From: Mycobacterium sp. SMC-4
GTDB taxonomy: Bacteria; Actinomycetota; Actinomycetes; Mycobacteriales; Mycobacteriaceae
DNA: 64,000 nt
Reading direction: 5' to 3'
NCBI RefSeq assembly: GCF_025263265.1
Contig: NZ_CP079869.1
Span: 5,022,001-5,086,000 of the forward strand
Shown: positions 1-9,143 of the stretch, one piece after another
Position numbering within the stretch: position 1 is the first letter of the stretch
Layout of the letters: every line of letters begins with the position of its first letter
The notes under the pieces: generated by a model
The model's input: the letters and a program-made list of their open reading frames with translations, nothing else
What the model was told of the DNA's origin: nothing
Databases searched by the model: none
Translations under genes and position numbers: made by a program

Positions 1-45
1 GCGATCGCCGATCAGATCACCGGGGAGGCCGCGCAGGCCGGCTGA
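1..45 (+). CDS. C-terminal end of an ArsA-like anion-transporting ATPase (partial)
   Basis: The first 15 codons of the window form an open frame that ends in TGA just before whiB4. In M. tuberculosis the gene in this position is Rv3680, one of two ArsA/Get3-like ATPases. Only about 14 residues are visible (ending ...EAAQAG), so the identity rests on synteny alone. A 10-base direct duplication (ggttcgctga) follows the stop codon. Confidence 0.45.
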   Translation, partial: AIADQITGEAAQAG

Positions 46-67
46 GGTTCGCTGAGGTTCGCTGGAC

Positions 68-424
68 TTAGCCAGCGCTGCGGTGCTTGCGCTGCGCGGC
101 AAAGAAGTCAGCCCACGACACCACGTCTGGGTGTTGCTTGAGCAGGGCGCGCCGCTGGCGTTCGGTCATTCCGCCCCAGACACCGAACTCCACGCGGTTG
201 TCCAACGCGTCGGCGCCGCACTCGGCGATCACCGGGCAGTGCCGGCAGATGACGGCGGCCTTGCGCTGGGCGGCGCCGCGAACGAAGAGCTCATCGGGAT
301 CGGTCTGCCGGCACCGCGCCTGGGACACCCACGCGATACGGGCTTCAGCTTCGGCACCATGGAGAGTGGATTGAGCCGACGGATTCACGGTGGCCTTGCG
401 CACGGCGGGCTTTGTCACTGACAC
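68..424 (-). CDS. whiB4: WhiB-family redox-sensing transcription factor WhiB4
   Basis: A 118-residue WhiB protein. WhiB proteins bind a 4Fe-4S cluster and act as cytoplasmic redox or NO-responsive regulators; WhiB4 in mycobacteria controls antioxidant responses. The four cluster cysteines are visible at C38, C60, C63 and C69 (C-x21-C-x2-C-x5-C), followed by the family turn GVWGG at 81-85 and a basic helix (RQRRALLK) suited to DNA contact. The start is GTG at 424; a second GTG two codons further in is also possible. It lies divergently from ponA2, as whiB4 does in M. tuberculosis (Rv3681c next to Rv3682), which supports assigning WhiB4 rather than another paralogue. Confidence 0.9.
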   Translation of the reverse strand: MSVTKPAVRKATVNPSAQSTLHGAEAEARIAWVSQARCRQTDPDELFVRGAAQRKAAVICRHCPVIAECGADALDNRVEFGVWGGMTERQRRALLKQHPDVVSWADFFAAQRKHRSAG

Positions 425-707
425 CTGCGATCCCCTTCGTTCTGGCCGCGCCCCGACAACGCAGACGAATTAGCACGGACGTCGATCACGGGGTGCGATC
501 TACGCCACACTGCGAGTACTGGGTGTGACCTGTATCGCACTGTGCGCTCAATTTAGGTGGTCAGGCGCGGTTTGCGCAATACGTTCGTGACCAGTTTTTT
601 GGGACGACCGTGCCGTCGTGCCGGTACAGTGTGCGATTCACATATTTGGCACGCGGTGCCGCAACGCGTTGTCGCTGCTCGCGCGGTGGCGGACTTGGCA
701 GCGTCGC

Positions 708-720
708 TACTCTGTACCCA
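708..720 (+). promoter_or_regulatory. Candidate -10 element for a leaderless ponA2 transcript
   Basis: TACTCT at 708-713 fits the mycobacterial TANNNT -10 consensus and ends six bases before the A of the ponA2 ATG at 720. That is the spacing expected for a leaderless message. No clear -35 hexamer is visible. There is also no good Shine-Dalgarno sequence before the ATG, which agrees with a leaderless start. Confidence 0.3.
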
Positions 721-3191
721 TGCCGGAGCAGTCCGAGACGCGGCCGACACCGCCACCGCCGAAGATGGTGACGGTCATCAAGTTGGCCTGGTGCTGCCTG
801 CTGGCCAGCGTCATCGCGGCCGCGTTGATGTTCCCCGTCGTCGGTGGCGTGGGGCTGATGTCCAACCGGGCTTCCGACGTGGTGGCCAATGGCTCGGCCC
901 AACTGGTCGAGGGCGAGGTGCCACAGGTGTCGACCATGGTCGACGCGAGAGGCAACGTCATCGCCTGGCTGTATTCGCAGCGTCGGTTCGAGATCCCCAG
1001 TGAACAGATCGCCAACACGATGAAGCTGGCGATCGTCTCCATCGAAGACAAGAGGTTTGCCGAACACAACGGCGTCGACTGGCAGGGCACACTGACCGGC
1101 CTGTCCGGATATCTCTCGGGAAACCTCGACACCCGCGGCGGCTCGACCATCGAGCAGCAGTACGTCAAGAACTATCAGCTGTTGGTGATCGCGCAGACCG
1201 ATGCCGAGAAGCGGGCAGCGATCGAGACCACCCCGGCGCGCAAGCTGCGGGAGATCCGGATGGCGCTGACGCTGGACAAGACGTTCACCAAGCCGGAGAT
1301 CCTGACGCGCTACCTGAACCTGGTGTCGTTCGGTAACGGTGCGTTCGGCGTGCAGGACGCCGCACAGACCTACTTCGGCATCGACGCTTCGGAGCTGAAC
1401 TGGCAGCAGGCGGCCCTACTGGCCGGGATGGTCCAGTCGACGAGCACCCTGAACCCGTACACCAATCCCGACGGTGCGTTGGCCCGCCGCAACGTGGTGC
1501 TCGACACCATGATCGACAACCTGCCCGAATACGCCGGCGAGCTTCGCGAGGCCAAACTGCAGCCACTCGGGGTGCTGCCGCAGCCCAAGGAGCTGCCTCG
1601 GGGCTGCATCGCCGCCGGTGACCGCGCGTTCTTCTGTGACTACGCGCTGGACTACCTGGCACGCGCCGGCCTGAGCAAGGACCAGGTGGCCAAGGGCGGC
1701 TACCTGATCAAGACGACGCTGGATCCCGACGTGCAGTCCTCGGTGAAGTCGGCGATCGACAATCTCGCCAGCCCGAGTCTGCGCGGGGTGGCCAGTGTGA
1801 TGAGCGTGGTCCGGCCGGGCAAGGAGTCCCATCCGGTGCTCGCGATGGCCAGCAATCGAACCTACGGGCTGAACCTGGACGCCGGGGAGACCATGCAGCC
1901 CCAGCCGTTCTCGCTGGTCGGCAATGGGGCGGGTTCAGTGTTCAAGATCTTCACCACCGCGGCTGCGATGGAGATGGGTATGGGCATCAATGCCCAGCTC
2001 GACGCCCCGGGCCGCTTCGAAGCCAAGGGCCTGGGCAGCGGCGGGGCGCGGGGGTGCCCGCCGGCGACCTGGTGTGTGCAGAACGCGGGTAATTTCCGCG
2101 GTTCGATGAATGTCACCGATGCGTTGGCGACCTCCCCCAACACCGCGTTCGCGAAGCTGATCGCCCAGGTGGGAGTGCAGCGCAGCGTCGACATGGCGGT
2201 GCGGCTGGGGCTGCGGTCCTATGCGCTGCCCGGCACGGCACGCGATTACGACCCGGAGAGCAACGAGAGTCTCGCCGATTTCATCAAGCGGCAGAATCTC
2301 GGCTCGTTCACGCTGGGGCCGATCGAGGTCAATGCGCTGGAACTGTCCAATGTCGGCGCAACGCTGGCATCGGGAGGTACCTGGTGCCCGCCCACCCCGA
2401 TCGAGGCCGTCTTCGACCGCCACGGTGAAGAGGTGTCGGTGACCACCGAAACCTGCGAACAGGCGGTTCCCGAGGGTCTGGCCAACACGTTGACCAACGC
2501 GATGAGCAAGGACGACAGTGGCGCCGGCACCGCAGCCGGCGCGGCGGGCTCGGTCGGCTGGAACCTGCCCTCGGCGGGCAAAACCGGTACTACCGAATCC
2601 AACCGGTCGGCGGCGTTTCTCGGATACACCAACCAGCTCGCCGCGGCCAGCTACATCTATGACGACTCCACCGCACCCAGTGAGCTGTGCTCATACCCGC
2701 TGCGCCAGTGCGGGTCGGGCAACCTGTACGGCGGCAACGAGCCGGCGCGTACCTGGTTCAGCGCGATGCAGCCGATCGCGACCAATTTCGGTGAGGTCGT
2801 GTTGCCGCCCACCGATTCCCGTTACGTCGAGGGCGGGCCGGGGTCGCGGGTGCCCAGTGTCGCGGGCTTGCGCGAGGACACCGCCCGTCAGCGGCTGCGC
2901 GATGCCGGATTCCAGGTCGCCGACCAGTCCTCGCCGGTGAACAGCACGTCGTCGCGGGGCACCGTCGTCGGGACGTCGCCGAGCGGGCAGACCATTCCGG
3001 GGTCGATCATCACGATCCAGGTGTCCAACGGCATCGCCCCCCCGCCGCCGCCACCACCGCCACCGCCGGCCGGGATCCCCGGGTTGCCGCCCCCGCCGGT
3101 CGGCCAGCAGGTGATCGAGATCCCGGGCCTGCCACCGATCACCGTGCCGGTGCTGGGACCGCCGCCGCCTCCACCGCCACCGCCGGGCTGA
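720..3191 (+). CDS. ponA2: Bifunctional class A penicillin-binding protein PonA2
   Basis: An 823-residue class A PBP, close to the 810 residues of M. tuberculosis PonA2. It polymerises lipid II and crosslinks peptidoglycan outside the membrane. Visible in order: a short Pro-rich cytoplasmic tail, one membrane helix (about 20-45), a GT51 glycosyltransferase domain with E109-D110-K-R-F, GGSTIEQQ and RKLREIRMA, and a transpeptidase domain with S406-V-F-K409, S472-P-N474 and K621-T-G623. A single PASTA domain follows (VPSVAGLREDTARQRL...), then a long polyproline tail. The frame is open upstream to 618, but ATG 720 gives the normal N-terminus (MPEQSE). The PASTA domain and Pro-rich tail are typical of the PonA2 rather than PonA1 branch. 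Confidence 0.95.
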   Translation: MPEQSETRPTPPPPKMVTVIKLAWCCLLASVIAAALMFPVVGGVGLMSNRASDVVANGSAQLVEGEVPQVSTMVDARGNVIAWLYSQRRFEIPSEQIANTMKLAIVSIEDKRFAEHNGVDWQGTLTGLSGYLSGNLDTRGGSTIEQQYVKNYQLLVIAQTDAEKRAAIETTPARKLREIRMALTLDKTFTKPEILTRYLNLVSFGNGAFGVQDAAQTYFGIDASELNWQQAALLAGMVQSTSTLNPYTNPDGALARRNVVLDTMIDNLPEYAGELREAKLQPLGVLPQPKELPRGCIAAGDRAFFCDYALDYLARAGLSKDQVAKGGYLIKTTLDPDVQSSVKSAIDNLASPSLRGVASVMSVVRPGKESHPVLAMASNRTYGLNLDAGETMQPQPFSLVGNGAGSVFKIFTTAAAMEMGMGINAQLDAPGRFEAKGLGSGGARGCPPATWCVQNAGNFRGSMNVTDALATSPNTAFAKLIAQVGVQRSVDMAVRLGLRSYALPGTARDYDPESNESLADFIKRQNLGSFTLGPIEVNALELSNVGATLASGGTWCPPTPIEAVFDRHGEEVSVTTETCEQAVPEGLANTLTNAMSKDDSGAGTAAGAAGSVGWNLPSAGKTGTTESNRSAAFLGYTNQLAAASYIYDDSTAPSELCSYPLRQCGSGNLYGGNEPARTWFSAMQPIATNFGEVVLPPTDSRYVEGGPGSRVPSVAGLREDTARQRLRDAGFQVADQSSPVNSTSSRGTVVGTSPSGQTIPGSIITIQVSNGIAPPPPPPPPPPAGIPGLPPPPVGQQVIEIPGLPPITVPVLGPPPPPPPPPG

Positions 3192-3239
3192 TCAGCGGGG
3201 AGATCGGTGGGTGAGCGCCGCTGGCAGTAAGCTGGGCCA

Positions 3240-4187
3240 ATGCCTGCTCTCAAGACCACCGCGGCCGCAACACTGGGCACGCTCGTCGCGGGAATCGGTT
3301 ACGCCTCGTTGATCGAGCGCAACGCCTTCGTCGTCCGTCAGGCAACGATGCCGGTCCTGTCTCCGGGCTCGTCGCCGCTGAAGGTGTTGCATCTCAGCGA
3401 TATCCACATGCGCCCGCAGCAGCGCCGCAAGCAGGCCTGGTTGCGCGACCTGGCCCAGTGGGAGCCGGATCTGGTGGTCAACACCGGGGACAACCTGGCC
3501 CATCCCAAGGCGGTCCCGGCCGTGGTGCAGGCCCTCGGGGACCTGTTGGCTGTGCCCGGAGTATTCATCTTCGGCAGCAACGACTACTTCGCACCGCGGC
3601 TGAAGAACCCGGCCAACTACCTGATCAAACCCAGCCACCGCATCCACGGTGAGCCGCTGCCCTGGCAGGACCTGCGCGCGGCGTTCACCGAGCGCGGCTG
3701 GTTGGACCTGACCCACACCAAACGCGAGTTCGAGGTCAACGGCCTGCACATCGCTGCGGCCGGAGTCGACGACCCGCACCTGACGCGGGACCGCTACGCG
3801 ACCATCGCCGGTCCGGCCAACCCGACCGCGAACCTGACGCTGGGACTGACCCACTCGCCGGAGCCCCGGGTGCTGGATCGGTTCGCCGCCGACGGCTACC
3901 AGCTGGTGATGGCCGGCCACACGCACGGCGGGCAGCTGTGCGTGCCGTTCTACGGCGCCATCGTCACCAACTGCGACCTGGACCGGTCGCGCGCCAAGGG
4001 CCCGTCACGGTGGGGGGCGCGCACCCAACTGCACGTGTCGGCGGGGATCGGGACATCGCCGTTCGCGCCGTTGCGGTTCTGCTGCCGCCCGGAGGCCACG
4101 CTGCTGACGTTGGTGGCCGCCCCGACGGGCGGTTCGGACGCCGGGTCGACGGCCAGTCAGTCGCACCCGACCGTATCGGCGCGGTGA
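3240..4187 (+). CDS. Membrane-anchored calcineurin-like metallophosphoesterase (Rv3683 type)
   Basis: A 315-residue metallophosphoesterase of the YkuE/YaeI-like group. Metal-binding motifs are visible: D54-x-H56 (LSDIH), G83-D84-N85, G-S-N114-D115, H205 (LTHSPEP) and G226-H227-T-H229-GG. The usual GNHD block reads GSND here, so the residue before the metal-ligating Asn is changed but the Asn itself is present. The hydrophobic N-terminus ([14 protein letters not shown]) looks like a membrane anchor. The substrate is unknown. It is translationally coupled to cds1 (4-base GTGA overlap) and follows ponA2 by 48 bases, the same order as M. tuberculosis Rv3682-3684. Confidence 0.85.
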   Translation: MPALKTTAAATLGTLVAGIGYASLIERNAFVVRQATMPVLSPGSSPLKVLHLSDIHMRPQQRRKQAWLRDLAQWEPDLVVNTGDNLAHPKAVPAVVQALGDLLAVPGVFIFGSNDYFAPRLKNPANYLIKPSHRIHGEPLPWQDLRAAFTERGWLDLTHTKREFEVNGLHIAAAGVDDPHLTRDRYATIAGPANPTANLTLGLTHSPEPRVLDRFAADGYQLVMAGHTHGGQLCVPFYGAIVTNCDLDRSRAKGPSRWGARTQLHVSAGIGTSPFAPLRFCCRPEATLLTLVAAPTGGSDAGSTASQSHPTVSAR

Positions 4188-5353
4188 ACCCGGCGGGGTG
4201 TAGGCGACCGTCACGCGAATGGGTCGACAATGCGGTGCGGATGATCGAGGCCGACGCCCGCCGCAGCGCTGACACCCACCTGCTGCGCTATCCGCTGCCC
4301 GTCTGGGCCGCCGACCACGATGTAGCGTTGTACCTCAAAGACGAGACCACCCACATCACCGGCAGCCTCAAGCACCGGCTGGCGCGGTCTCTGTTTCTCT
4401 ACGGGTTGTGCAACGGCTGGATCGGCGAGGACACCACCGTGATCGAGGCGTCGTCGGGATCGACGGCGGTCTCGGAAGCCTACTTCGCGGCCATGCTCGG
4501 CCTGCCGTTCATTGCGGTGGTGCCCGAGTCGACCAGCGCGGCGAAGGTCGCGTTGATCCAATCCCAAGGGGGCCGTTGCCATTTCGTCAGCGAGTCCGGT
4601 CAGGTCTACGACGAGGCGCAACGGCTGGCCGATGAGACGGGCGGGCACTACCTCGACCAGTTCACCAACGCCGAGCGCGCCACCGACTGGCGAGGCAACA
4701 ACAACATCGCCGAGTCGATCTACGAGCAGATGGCCCTTGAGGCGCATCCGATCCCGGAGTGGATCGTGGTGGGTGCGGGCACCGGCGGCACCAGCGCGAC
4801 CATCGGCCGATACATCCGGTACCGACGGCATGCGACGAAGTTGTGCGTGGTGGACCCGGAGAACTCGGCGTTCTTCCCGGCCTATTCCAGCGGGGATCCC
4901 GATGTGGTCACCGATTCCTCGTCGCGCATCGAAGGCATCGGGCGGCCGCGGGTCGAGCCGTCATTTCTGCCCGGCGTGGTGGATGTGATGGTTTCGGTGC
5001 CCGATGCGGCGTCGGTGGCCGCGGCGCATCACATCAGCCGGGTCCTGGGGCGCCGGGTCGGGCCGTCGACCGGCACGAACATCTGGGGCGCGTTTGCTCT
5101 GTTGGCGCAGATGGTGGCGGCGGGGTGTCGAGGGTCGGTGGTGACACTGCTGGCCGACGGCGGGGACCGTTACGACGAGACCTATTTCCGCGACCAATGG
5201 CTGATCAGCCACGGCATGGACCTCTGCGAGCCGGCCGCGGTGCTCGCCGAGTTCGAACGATCCGGACGCTGGCCGCGATCCGAACTGCGCATCAGTGGGC
5301 CGTCTGAAGTCAAGAACAGCCACAGCGCGGCCAACACGAAGAACCCCACGTAG
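4184..5353 (+). CDS. cds1: PLP-dependent L-cysteine desulfhydrase Cds1
   Basis: A cysteine-synthase-fold PLP enzyme that in mycobacteria degrades L-cysteine to pyruvate, sulfide and ammonia. The Schiff-base lysine is K63 in TGSLKHR, and the phosphate-binding loop is [12 protein letters not shown]. Start chosen as GTG 4184, which forms a GTGA overlap with the upstream phosphoesterase and gives 389 residues; ATG 4240 is a downstream alternative. The frame is open further upstream but there it overlaps the phosphoesterase. The C-terminal tail (about the last 25 residues, Asn/Lys/Ser-rich) is longer than I expect and overlaps a possible antisense gene at 5182-5376. Synteny with Rv3684 supports the name. 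Confidence 0.85.
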   Translation: MNPAGCRRPSREWVDNAVRMIEADARRSADTHLLRYPLPVWAADHDVALYLKDETTHITGSLKHRLARSLFLYGLCNGWIGEDTTVIEASSGSTAVSEAYFAAMLGLPFIAVVPESTSAAKVALIQSQGGRCHFVSESGQVYDEAQRLADETGGHYLDQFTNAERATDWRGNNNIAESIYEQMALEAHPIPEWIVVGAGTGGTSATIGRYIRYRRHATKLCVVDPENSAFFPAYSSGDPDVVTDSSSRIEGIGRPRVEPSFLPGVVDVMVSVPDAASVAAAHHISRVLGRRVGPSTGTNIWGAFALLAQMVAAGCRGSVVTLLADGGDRYDETYFRDQWLISHGMDLCEPAAVLAEFERSGRWPRSELRISGPSEVKNSHSAANTKNPT

Positions 5354-5376
5354 ATCGACGCCCCGAGCCCGGTCAT
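5182..5376 (-). CDS. Possible small membrane protein, antisense to the cds1 3' end
   Basis: A 64-residue frame starting at ATG 5376 with a GAGG motif seven bases upstream. It begins [18 protein letters not shown], one convincing N-terminal transmembrane helix, followed by a polar Arg/Ser-rich tail. It overlaps the last 170 bases of cds1 on the opposite strand. A caution: the antisense of an Asn/Lys-rich stretch tends to look hydrophobic, so the helix may be an artefact. I do not recognise a family. Confidence 0.35.
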   Translation of the reverse strand: MTGLGASIYVGFFVLAALWLFLTSDGPLMRSSDRGQRPDRSNSASTAAGSQRSMPWLISHWSRK

Positions 5377-5517
5377 ATCGTGCCTCGTTTCCTTCGAGAT
5401 CTGTTGCTCAGTGTGCACAACGCCACCGACACCGGAAATCCATCCCGCGGCGTGTTGCGCAGCAATGGGCGTTTGGCTTCGACGGCGTCGGGTGCGATAG
5501 GCTGTCGTGGCTTCACC

Positions 5518-5591
5518 CGGGGTGTGGCGCAGCTTGGTAGCGTGCTTCGTTCGGGACGAAGAGGTCGTGGGTTCGAATCCCGCCACCCCGA
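5518..5591 (+). tRNA. tRNA-Pro (anticodon CGG)
   Basis: A 74-nucleotide cloverleaf. The acceptor stem CGGGGTG (5518-5524) pairs with CACCCCG (5584-5590). The anticodon arm CTTCG-TTCGGGA-CGAAG carries anticodon CGG, and the T-arm contains GGTTCGAATCC. The discriminator base is A5591 and CCA is not encoded. A strong rho-independent terminator follows at 5610-5645. Confidence 0.95.
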
Positions 5592-5609
5592 CTCGTGTGA
5601 CTGCACTGG

Positions 5610-5645
5610 AAGGCCCTGACCGGGAGACCGGCTCAGGGCCTTTCC
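5610..5645 (+). terminator. Rho-independent terminator after tRNA-Pro
   Basis: AAGGCCCTGA (5610-5619) pairs perfectly with TCAGGGCCTT (5633-5642) around a short loop, and the right arm runs into a T tract at 5641-5643. It would end the tRNA transcript before the MFS gene. Confidence 0.8.
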
Positions 5646-5680
5646 ACTTCTGGGGCCGCGTCGACGTAGCCTCGACGCCC

Positions 5681-6817
5681 ATGGCGATCTCCGCGGACAT
5701 CCGGGTCGGTATCGCCGGCGCCGCGGTCGTCGGGGTCGCCTTCGGGATGGCCCGCTACGCCTACGGTCTGACGCTGCCCGGCATCCGGGGCGAGCTGGGG
5801 CTGTCCGAACTCGTGCTCGGGCTGATCGCCAGCGCCACCTTCGTCGGCTACCTCGCCGGGCTGCTGCTCGCCGGTCCACTCGCCGCGCGCCGCGGGTCAC
5901 GGGCGCCGACGACGGTGGGCGGGGCCTGCGGTGCACTCGGGGCGGTGCTCGTGACGGTCGCGCAGTCCCCCTGGCTGCTGGCCGTCGGCGCCGTCCTGGC
6001 CGGCGGGGCCGGTGGTTGGGTGTGGGCGCCGTACTCCGACATCGTGACCCGGACCGTGGCCACCCGGCAGCAGCCCAGGGCGCTGGCGGTGATCACCACC
6101 GGGACCAGCGTCGGGCTCATCGCCCTCGGCGGCCTGGGGGTCCTGGCGGTGATCGGCTCGTGGCGCCTGGTCTGGGCGGCGATCGCGCTGGCCGCCGTGC
6201 TCGCCGCCGTCGTCAACCTCGCGCTGGTGCCCCGCACCACGCCGACCGCACCCCGGACCGGCACGCGCAGGACCGAACCTTTGTCCGGGACGCTGCTCGT
6301 CCCGGCCGGTTACTCCGTGGTGTACTTCGCGGCCATCGTCATCTATTTCACCTATGCGGCAGACATTCTCGACCGCGGCGACCTCCCGGCATGGGTGGTG
6401 CCCGCGCTCTACGCCGTCGTCGGCATCACCGGTCTGGTGGCGGTGGCCACGGGCGCGGCGGCCCAACGCCTGGGCAGCCGCCGGGTCGCCGCACTGTGCC
6501 TGCTGCTGGTGGCTGCGGCGCTGGCGCTGCTCGGACTGGCCGGCAATTCGCTGGCCGCGACAGCGGTCTCGGCGTGCATTTTCGGTGTGGGCTACATGAC
6601 CGGTTCGGCGGTGCTGGCGGTCTGGACCGCCGAACTGGTCCCCGACCAGGCCGGCGCCGCCTTCACAGCCTGTCTGGTCGTCGGGGCGCTGAGTTCGGTG
6701 GCGGCACCGGCCCTCGCCGGGGCGGTGATCCCGGGCCTGGGACTGGGCACGGTTTTGGCGGCCACCGGGGCGGTGTCGCTGTTCATCGGCGTCGTGTTGG
6801 TGGCATACCGGCGGTAA
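5681..6817 (+). CDS. MFS-family transporter
   Basis: A 378-residue integral membrane protein with about twelve hydrophobic helices and a major-facilitator layout. The loop GPLAARRGSR between helices 2 and 3 resembles the MFS signature region, and a similar AAQRLGSRR loop occurs in the second half. Start ATG 5681 begins MAISADIRVG; the longer open frame upstream runs through the tRNA and is not coding. The family member and substrate cannot be told from the sequence. It stands alone between the tRNA terminator and the PAP2 gene, with 130 bases of non-coding sequence after it. Confidence 0.8.
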   Translation: MAISADIRVGIAGAAVVGVAFGMARYAYGLTLPGIRGELGLSELVLGLIASATFVGYLAGLLLAGPLAARRGSRAPTTVGGACGALGAVLVTVAQSPWLLAVGAVLAGGAGGWVWAPYSDIVTRTVATRQQPRALAVITTGTSVGLIALGGLGVLAVIGSWRLVWAAIALAAVLAAVVNLALVPRTTPTAPRTGTRRTEPLSGTLLVPAGYSVVYFAAIVIYFTYAADILDRGDLPAWVVPALYAVVGITGLVAVATGAAAQRLGSRRVAALCLLLVAAALALLGLAGNSLAATAVSACIFGVGYMTGSAVLAVWTAELVPDQAGAAFTACLVVGALSSVAAPALAGAVIPGLGLGTVLAATGAVSLFIGVVLVAYRR

Positions 6818-6947
6818 TGTCGGCCCGGTCCGCCCTGCGCCGGACTTCCGGTCCCCGACTTCGATAGGTGCACATGTCAACGCGATCCCGGATCTCCGGT
6901 CGGGCGACTTTTCCGTTGTCCTGGAACAGGATCCGGGGCGATCACCG

Positions 6948-7874
6948 GTGACCAGGACACAGCGGCCGGCGGGGATCGCCGCCGATCACCGAATACGGCG
7001 CGCCCGATTCCAGTGGGCGGCGGTGCTGATCGTCGCGCTGCTGTTCGGCACCGCGGTCTACCTGGTGGCGGTGCACACCACGACGGGCCAACGACTGGAG
7101 GACGCGGCCCTGCGCGGCGCTGATCAGGTCAACCCCGAGCTGCGTCGAGTCGCGCTGGAGGCGTTCCACACCATCTCGCTGACCTCGCAACTGGCTGCGA
7201 CGGTTGTGGTCGCGTCGATCGGCCTGCTCCGTCGCCAGGTGTGGCTGGCGGTTGCCGGAGCGGGCGTCATCCTCGGCGGACAGGCGCTCACCCAGGTGTT
7301 GAAGGTTTACGCGTTGTCCCGTCCCGACCTGACCGCCGCGGACGGCACCGTCGCGGAGAACACGCTGCCCAGCGGACACACCACCGCGGCGATGTGCCTG
7401 TTGTTCGCGACCTTGATCGTGATGCCGTACCGCTTTCGCGGCGTCGCGATGTTCGTCACGCTCACGTGGGCGGTCGGCATCGGCGCCTACACCGTCATCA
7501 TCGGCGCGCACCGGCTTTCCGACACGCTGGCCGCCAACGCGGTGGCACTGTTCGTCGCGTCGGCAGCAGCGCTGCTGCTGGCCCAGACCGGCCGGATCCG
7601 CGCCGTGGTTTCACCGGATCCGCGCCGCTACACGCTACGGACGGTCTTCGTCGTGCTGGTGGCCACGATCGGGGCAGCCAGCCTGGCGCTGGGTGCGCGG
7701 CAGATGCTGTTGGCCGCGTCGGCCTACGTCAACGACGATCCGACCACCTGGAGGCTCTTCCTCAGCTCGCAGTGGCTGGCCGCCACCGGATCGATCGTCG
7801 CCGCCCTGCTGTTCTGGTGGACCTGGCACCGACTGGAGACCAAACGGCGCGGCGACCCGGTGGCCGCCCGCTGA
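6948..7874 (+). CDS. PAP2-superfamily membrane phosphatase
   Basis: A 308-residue membrane protein with a type 2 phosphatidic-acid phosphatase core. Visible motifs are K119-x5-R125-P (KVYALSRP), P141-S-G-H144 and G-A-H188-R-L-S-D192. The Arg normally found eight residues before the catalytic His (SRxxxxxH) is not present: the sequence there is YTVIIGAH. The fold is likely but activity is less certain. Several membrane helices surround the motifs, and a final pair follows (AALLFWWTWH near the end). Start is GTG 6948, 12 bases after a GGGG-containing purine stretch. Likely substrates would be lipid or polyprenyl phosphates; none can be assigned. Confidence 0.75.
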   Translation: MTRTQRPAGIAADHRIRRARFQWAAVLIVALLFGTAVYLVAVHTTTGQRLEDAALRGADQVNPELRRVALEAFHTISLTSQLAATVVVASIGLLRRQVWLAVAGAGVILGGQALTQVLKVYALSRPDLTAADGTVAENTLPSGHTTAAMCLLFATLIVMPYRFRGVAMFVTLTWAVGIGAYTVIIGAHRLSDTLAANAVALFVASAAALLLAQTGRIRAVVSPDPRRYTLRTVFVVLVATIGAASLALGARQMLLAASAYVNDDPTTWRLFLSSQWLAATGSIVAALLFWWTWHRLETKRRGDPVAAR

Positions 7875-7890
7875 CGTCGAGACCCCACGG

Positions 7891-8034
7891 TCAGGCGGTC
7901 GGCTCCTCGGATCCCTTGTCGACATCCGGGGTCTTCTCGTCGATGTCCCCATCGCTCTCGACCCGGTTCTGCGCCGAGGCCGACGATGTGTGGGTGCCGT
8001 CCTCGTCGTCGTAAATGCCTTTGCCTCGTGTCAT
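7891..8034 (-). CDS. Conserved small acidic protein (MTRGKGIYDDE type)
   Basis: A 47-residue gene read from ATG 8034 to TGA at 7891. It begins MTRGKGIYDDEDGTH and continues with a hydrophilic, Asp/Glu-rich, probably disordered sequence ending in EEPTA. A good ribosome-binding site (GAGAGG) sits just upstream and includes the stop of the LLM oxidoreductase gene, only 10 bases away, so the two are probably co-transcribed. I recall similar RGKGIYDDE-type small proteins in other mycobacteria, but no function is known to me. Confidence 0.7.
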   Translation of the reverse strand: MTRGKGIYDDEDGTHTSSASAQNRVESDGDIDEKTPDVDKGSEEPTA

Positions 8035-8044
8035 CGCGAACCTC

Positions 8045-9037
8045 TCATTTCGCGGCGCTGCGCAGCTTGTCCAACAATGGCGCGGCTGCCTTGCTCAGGA
8101 ATTCGTCTTGGCTGTCCCCACCGACCTGCACCATGGCGATGTCGGTGAAGCCGGCCTCCCAGTACGCCCGCACGGCGTCGACGATCGCGTCGAGATCGGG
8201 CCCGCACGGAATGGACTCGGCGGTGTCTTCGGGACGCACGAACTGGGTGGCGCCGTCGAAACCGGCGGTTGTCGGCAGGTCGGAGTTCACCGCCCAGCCC
8301 CCGGCGTGCCAGCGGAACTGCTCGTGGGCCCGCTCGACGGCCACCTCGCGGTCGGGGTCCCAGCAGATCGGGATCTGGCCGATCACCCGCACATCGCCCG
8401 GCAGGCCGGTGGCTCGGCGGGTGTCGTGCCATTTGTCGACGACGTCGCTGTCGGGCTCGACGGCGATCAGGTGGTCGGCCAGCGGCGCGAAGTGCTCGAC
8501 AGAGCGGTCCCCCGACACCGCCGCCGCGATCGGCACCGGCACGTCGGGGACATCCCAGATCCTCGCCGAGTCGACCTCGTAGTGCTCGCCTTTCCAGTCG
8601 ACCAGCTCACCGGTGTGCAGCTCCCGGATGATCTGGATGGCCTCGCGCAGCATCTCGTGGCGCCGGGTGACGGTCGGCCAACCCGCGCCGACGACGTGTT
8701 CGTTGAGGTTCTCGCCGCTGCCCAGGCCCAGCGTGAACCGTCCGTCGGCCAGAATCTGCACCGTGGCCGACTTCTGCGCGACGATCGCCGGGTGGTAGCG
8801 AATGGTGGGGCAGGTCACATAGGTCATCAATTCGACCCGCGCGGTGGCGTGCGCGACCGCGCCGAGCACCGACCACGCATACGGCGCGTGGCCTTGGGCG
8901 GCCAGCCAGGGAAAGTAGTGGTCGCTGCACACTTCGAAGTCGAAACCGACGTCCTCCGCCGAAACGGCGTAACGGACAAGGTCTTTGGGTCCGCTCTGCT
9001 CAGTCATCAGGGTGTAGCCGAAACGCGTCATGGGCAC
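8045..9037 (-). CDS. F420-dependent LLM-class oxidoreductase
   Basis: A 330-residue TIM-barrel flavin/F420 oxidoreductase of the luciferase-like family. The sequence begins MTRFGYTLMTEQ (ATG 9031; a second ATG two codons upstream at 9037 is equally possible). It has the features of the F420-binding glucose-6-phosphate-dehydrogenase-like branch: SDHYFPW near residue 40, LGLGSGENLNEH near 105, and RVIGQIP. The substrate cannot be deduced. It is followed by the 47-residue acidic protein gene on the same strand and is divergent from the LAL regulator at 9144. Confidence 0.85.
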   Translation of the reverse strand: MPMTRFGYTLMTEQSGPKDLVRYAVSAEDVGFDFEVCSDHYFPWLAAQGHAPYAWSVLGAVAHATARVELMTYVTCPTIRYHPAIVAQKSATVQILADGRFTLGLGSGENLNEHVVGAGWPTVTRRHEMLREAIQIIRELHTGELVDWKGEHYEVDSARIWDVPDVPVPIAAAVSGDRSVEHFAPLADHLIAVEPDSDVVDKWHDTRRATGLPGDVRVIGQIPICWDPDREVAVERAHEQFRWHAGGWAVNSDLPTTAGFDGATQFVRPEDTAESIPCGPDLDAIVDAVRAYWEAGFTDIAMVQVGGDSQDEFLSKAAAPLLDKLRSAAK

Positions 9038-9143
9038 GGGGTACCCGAGCTTCCCCAGGCAAAACTGTACGCGTCCTCACCTGCCCGGATAACGTCGGAA
9101 GTCGCAGGTTGCCACACCATGATCACCTGAGCCAGGAGGCCCG

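Noticed and set aside
557..1067. Two long frames around the ponA2 start, on both strands
   Set aside because: They overlap the real PonA2 frame and show no motifs; ATG 720 gives the expected N-terminus.
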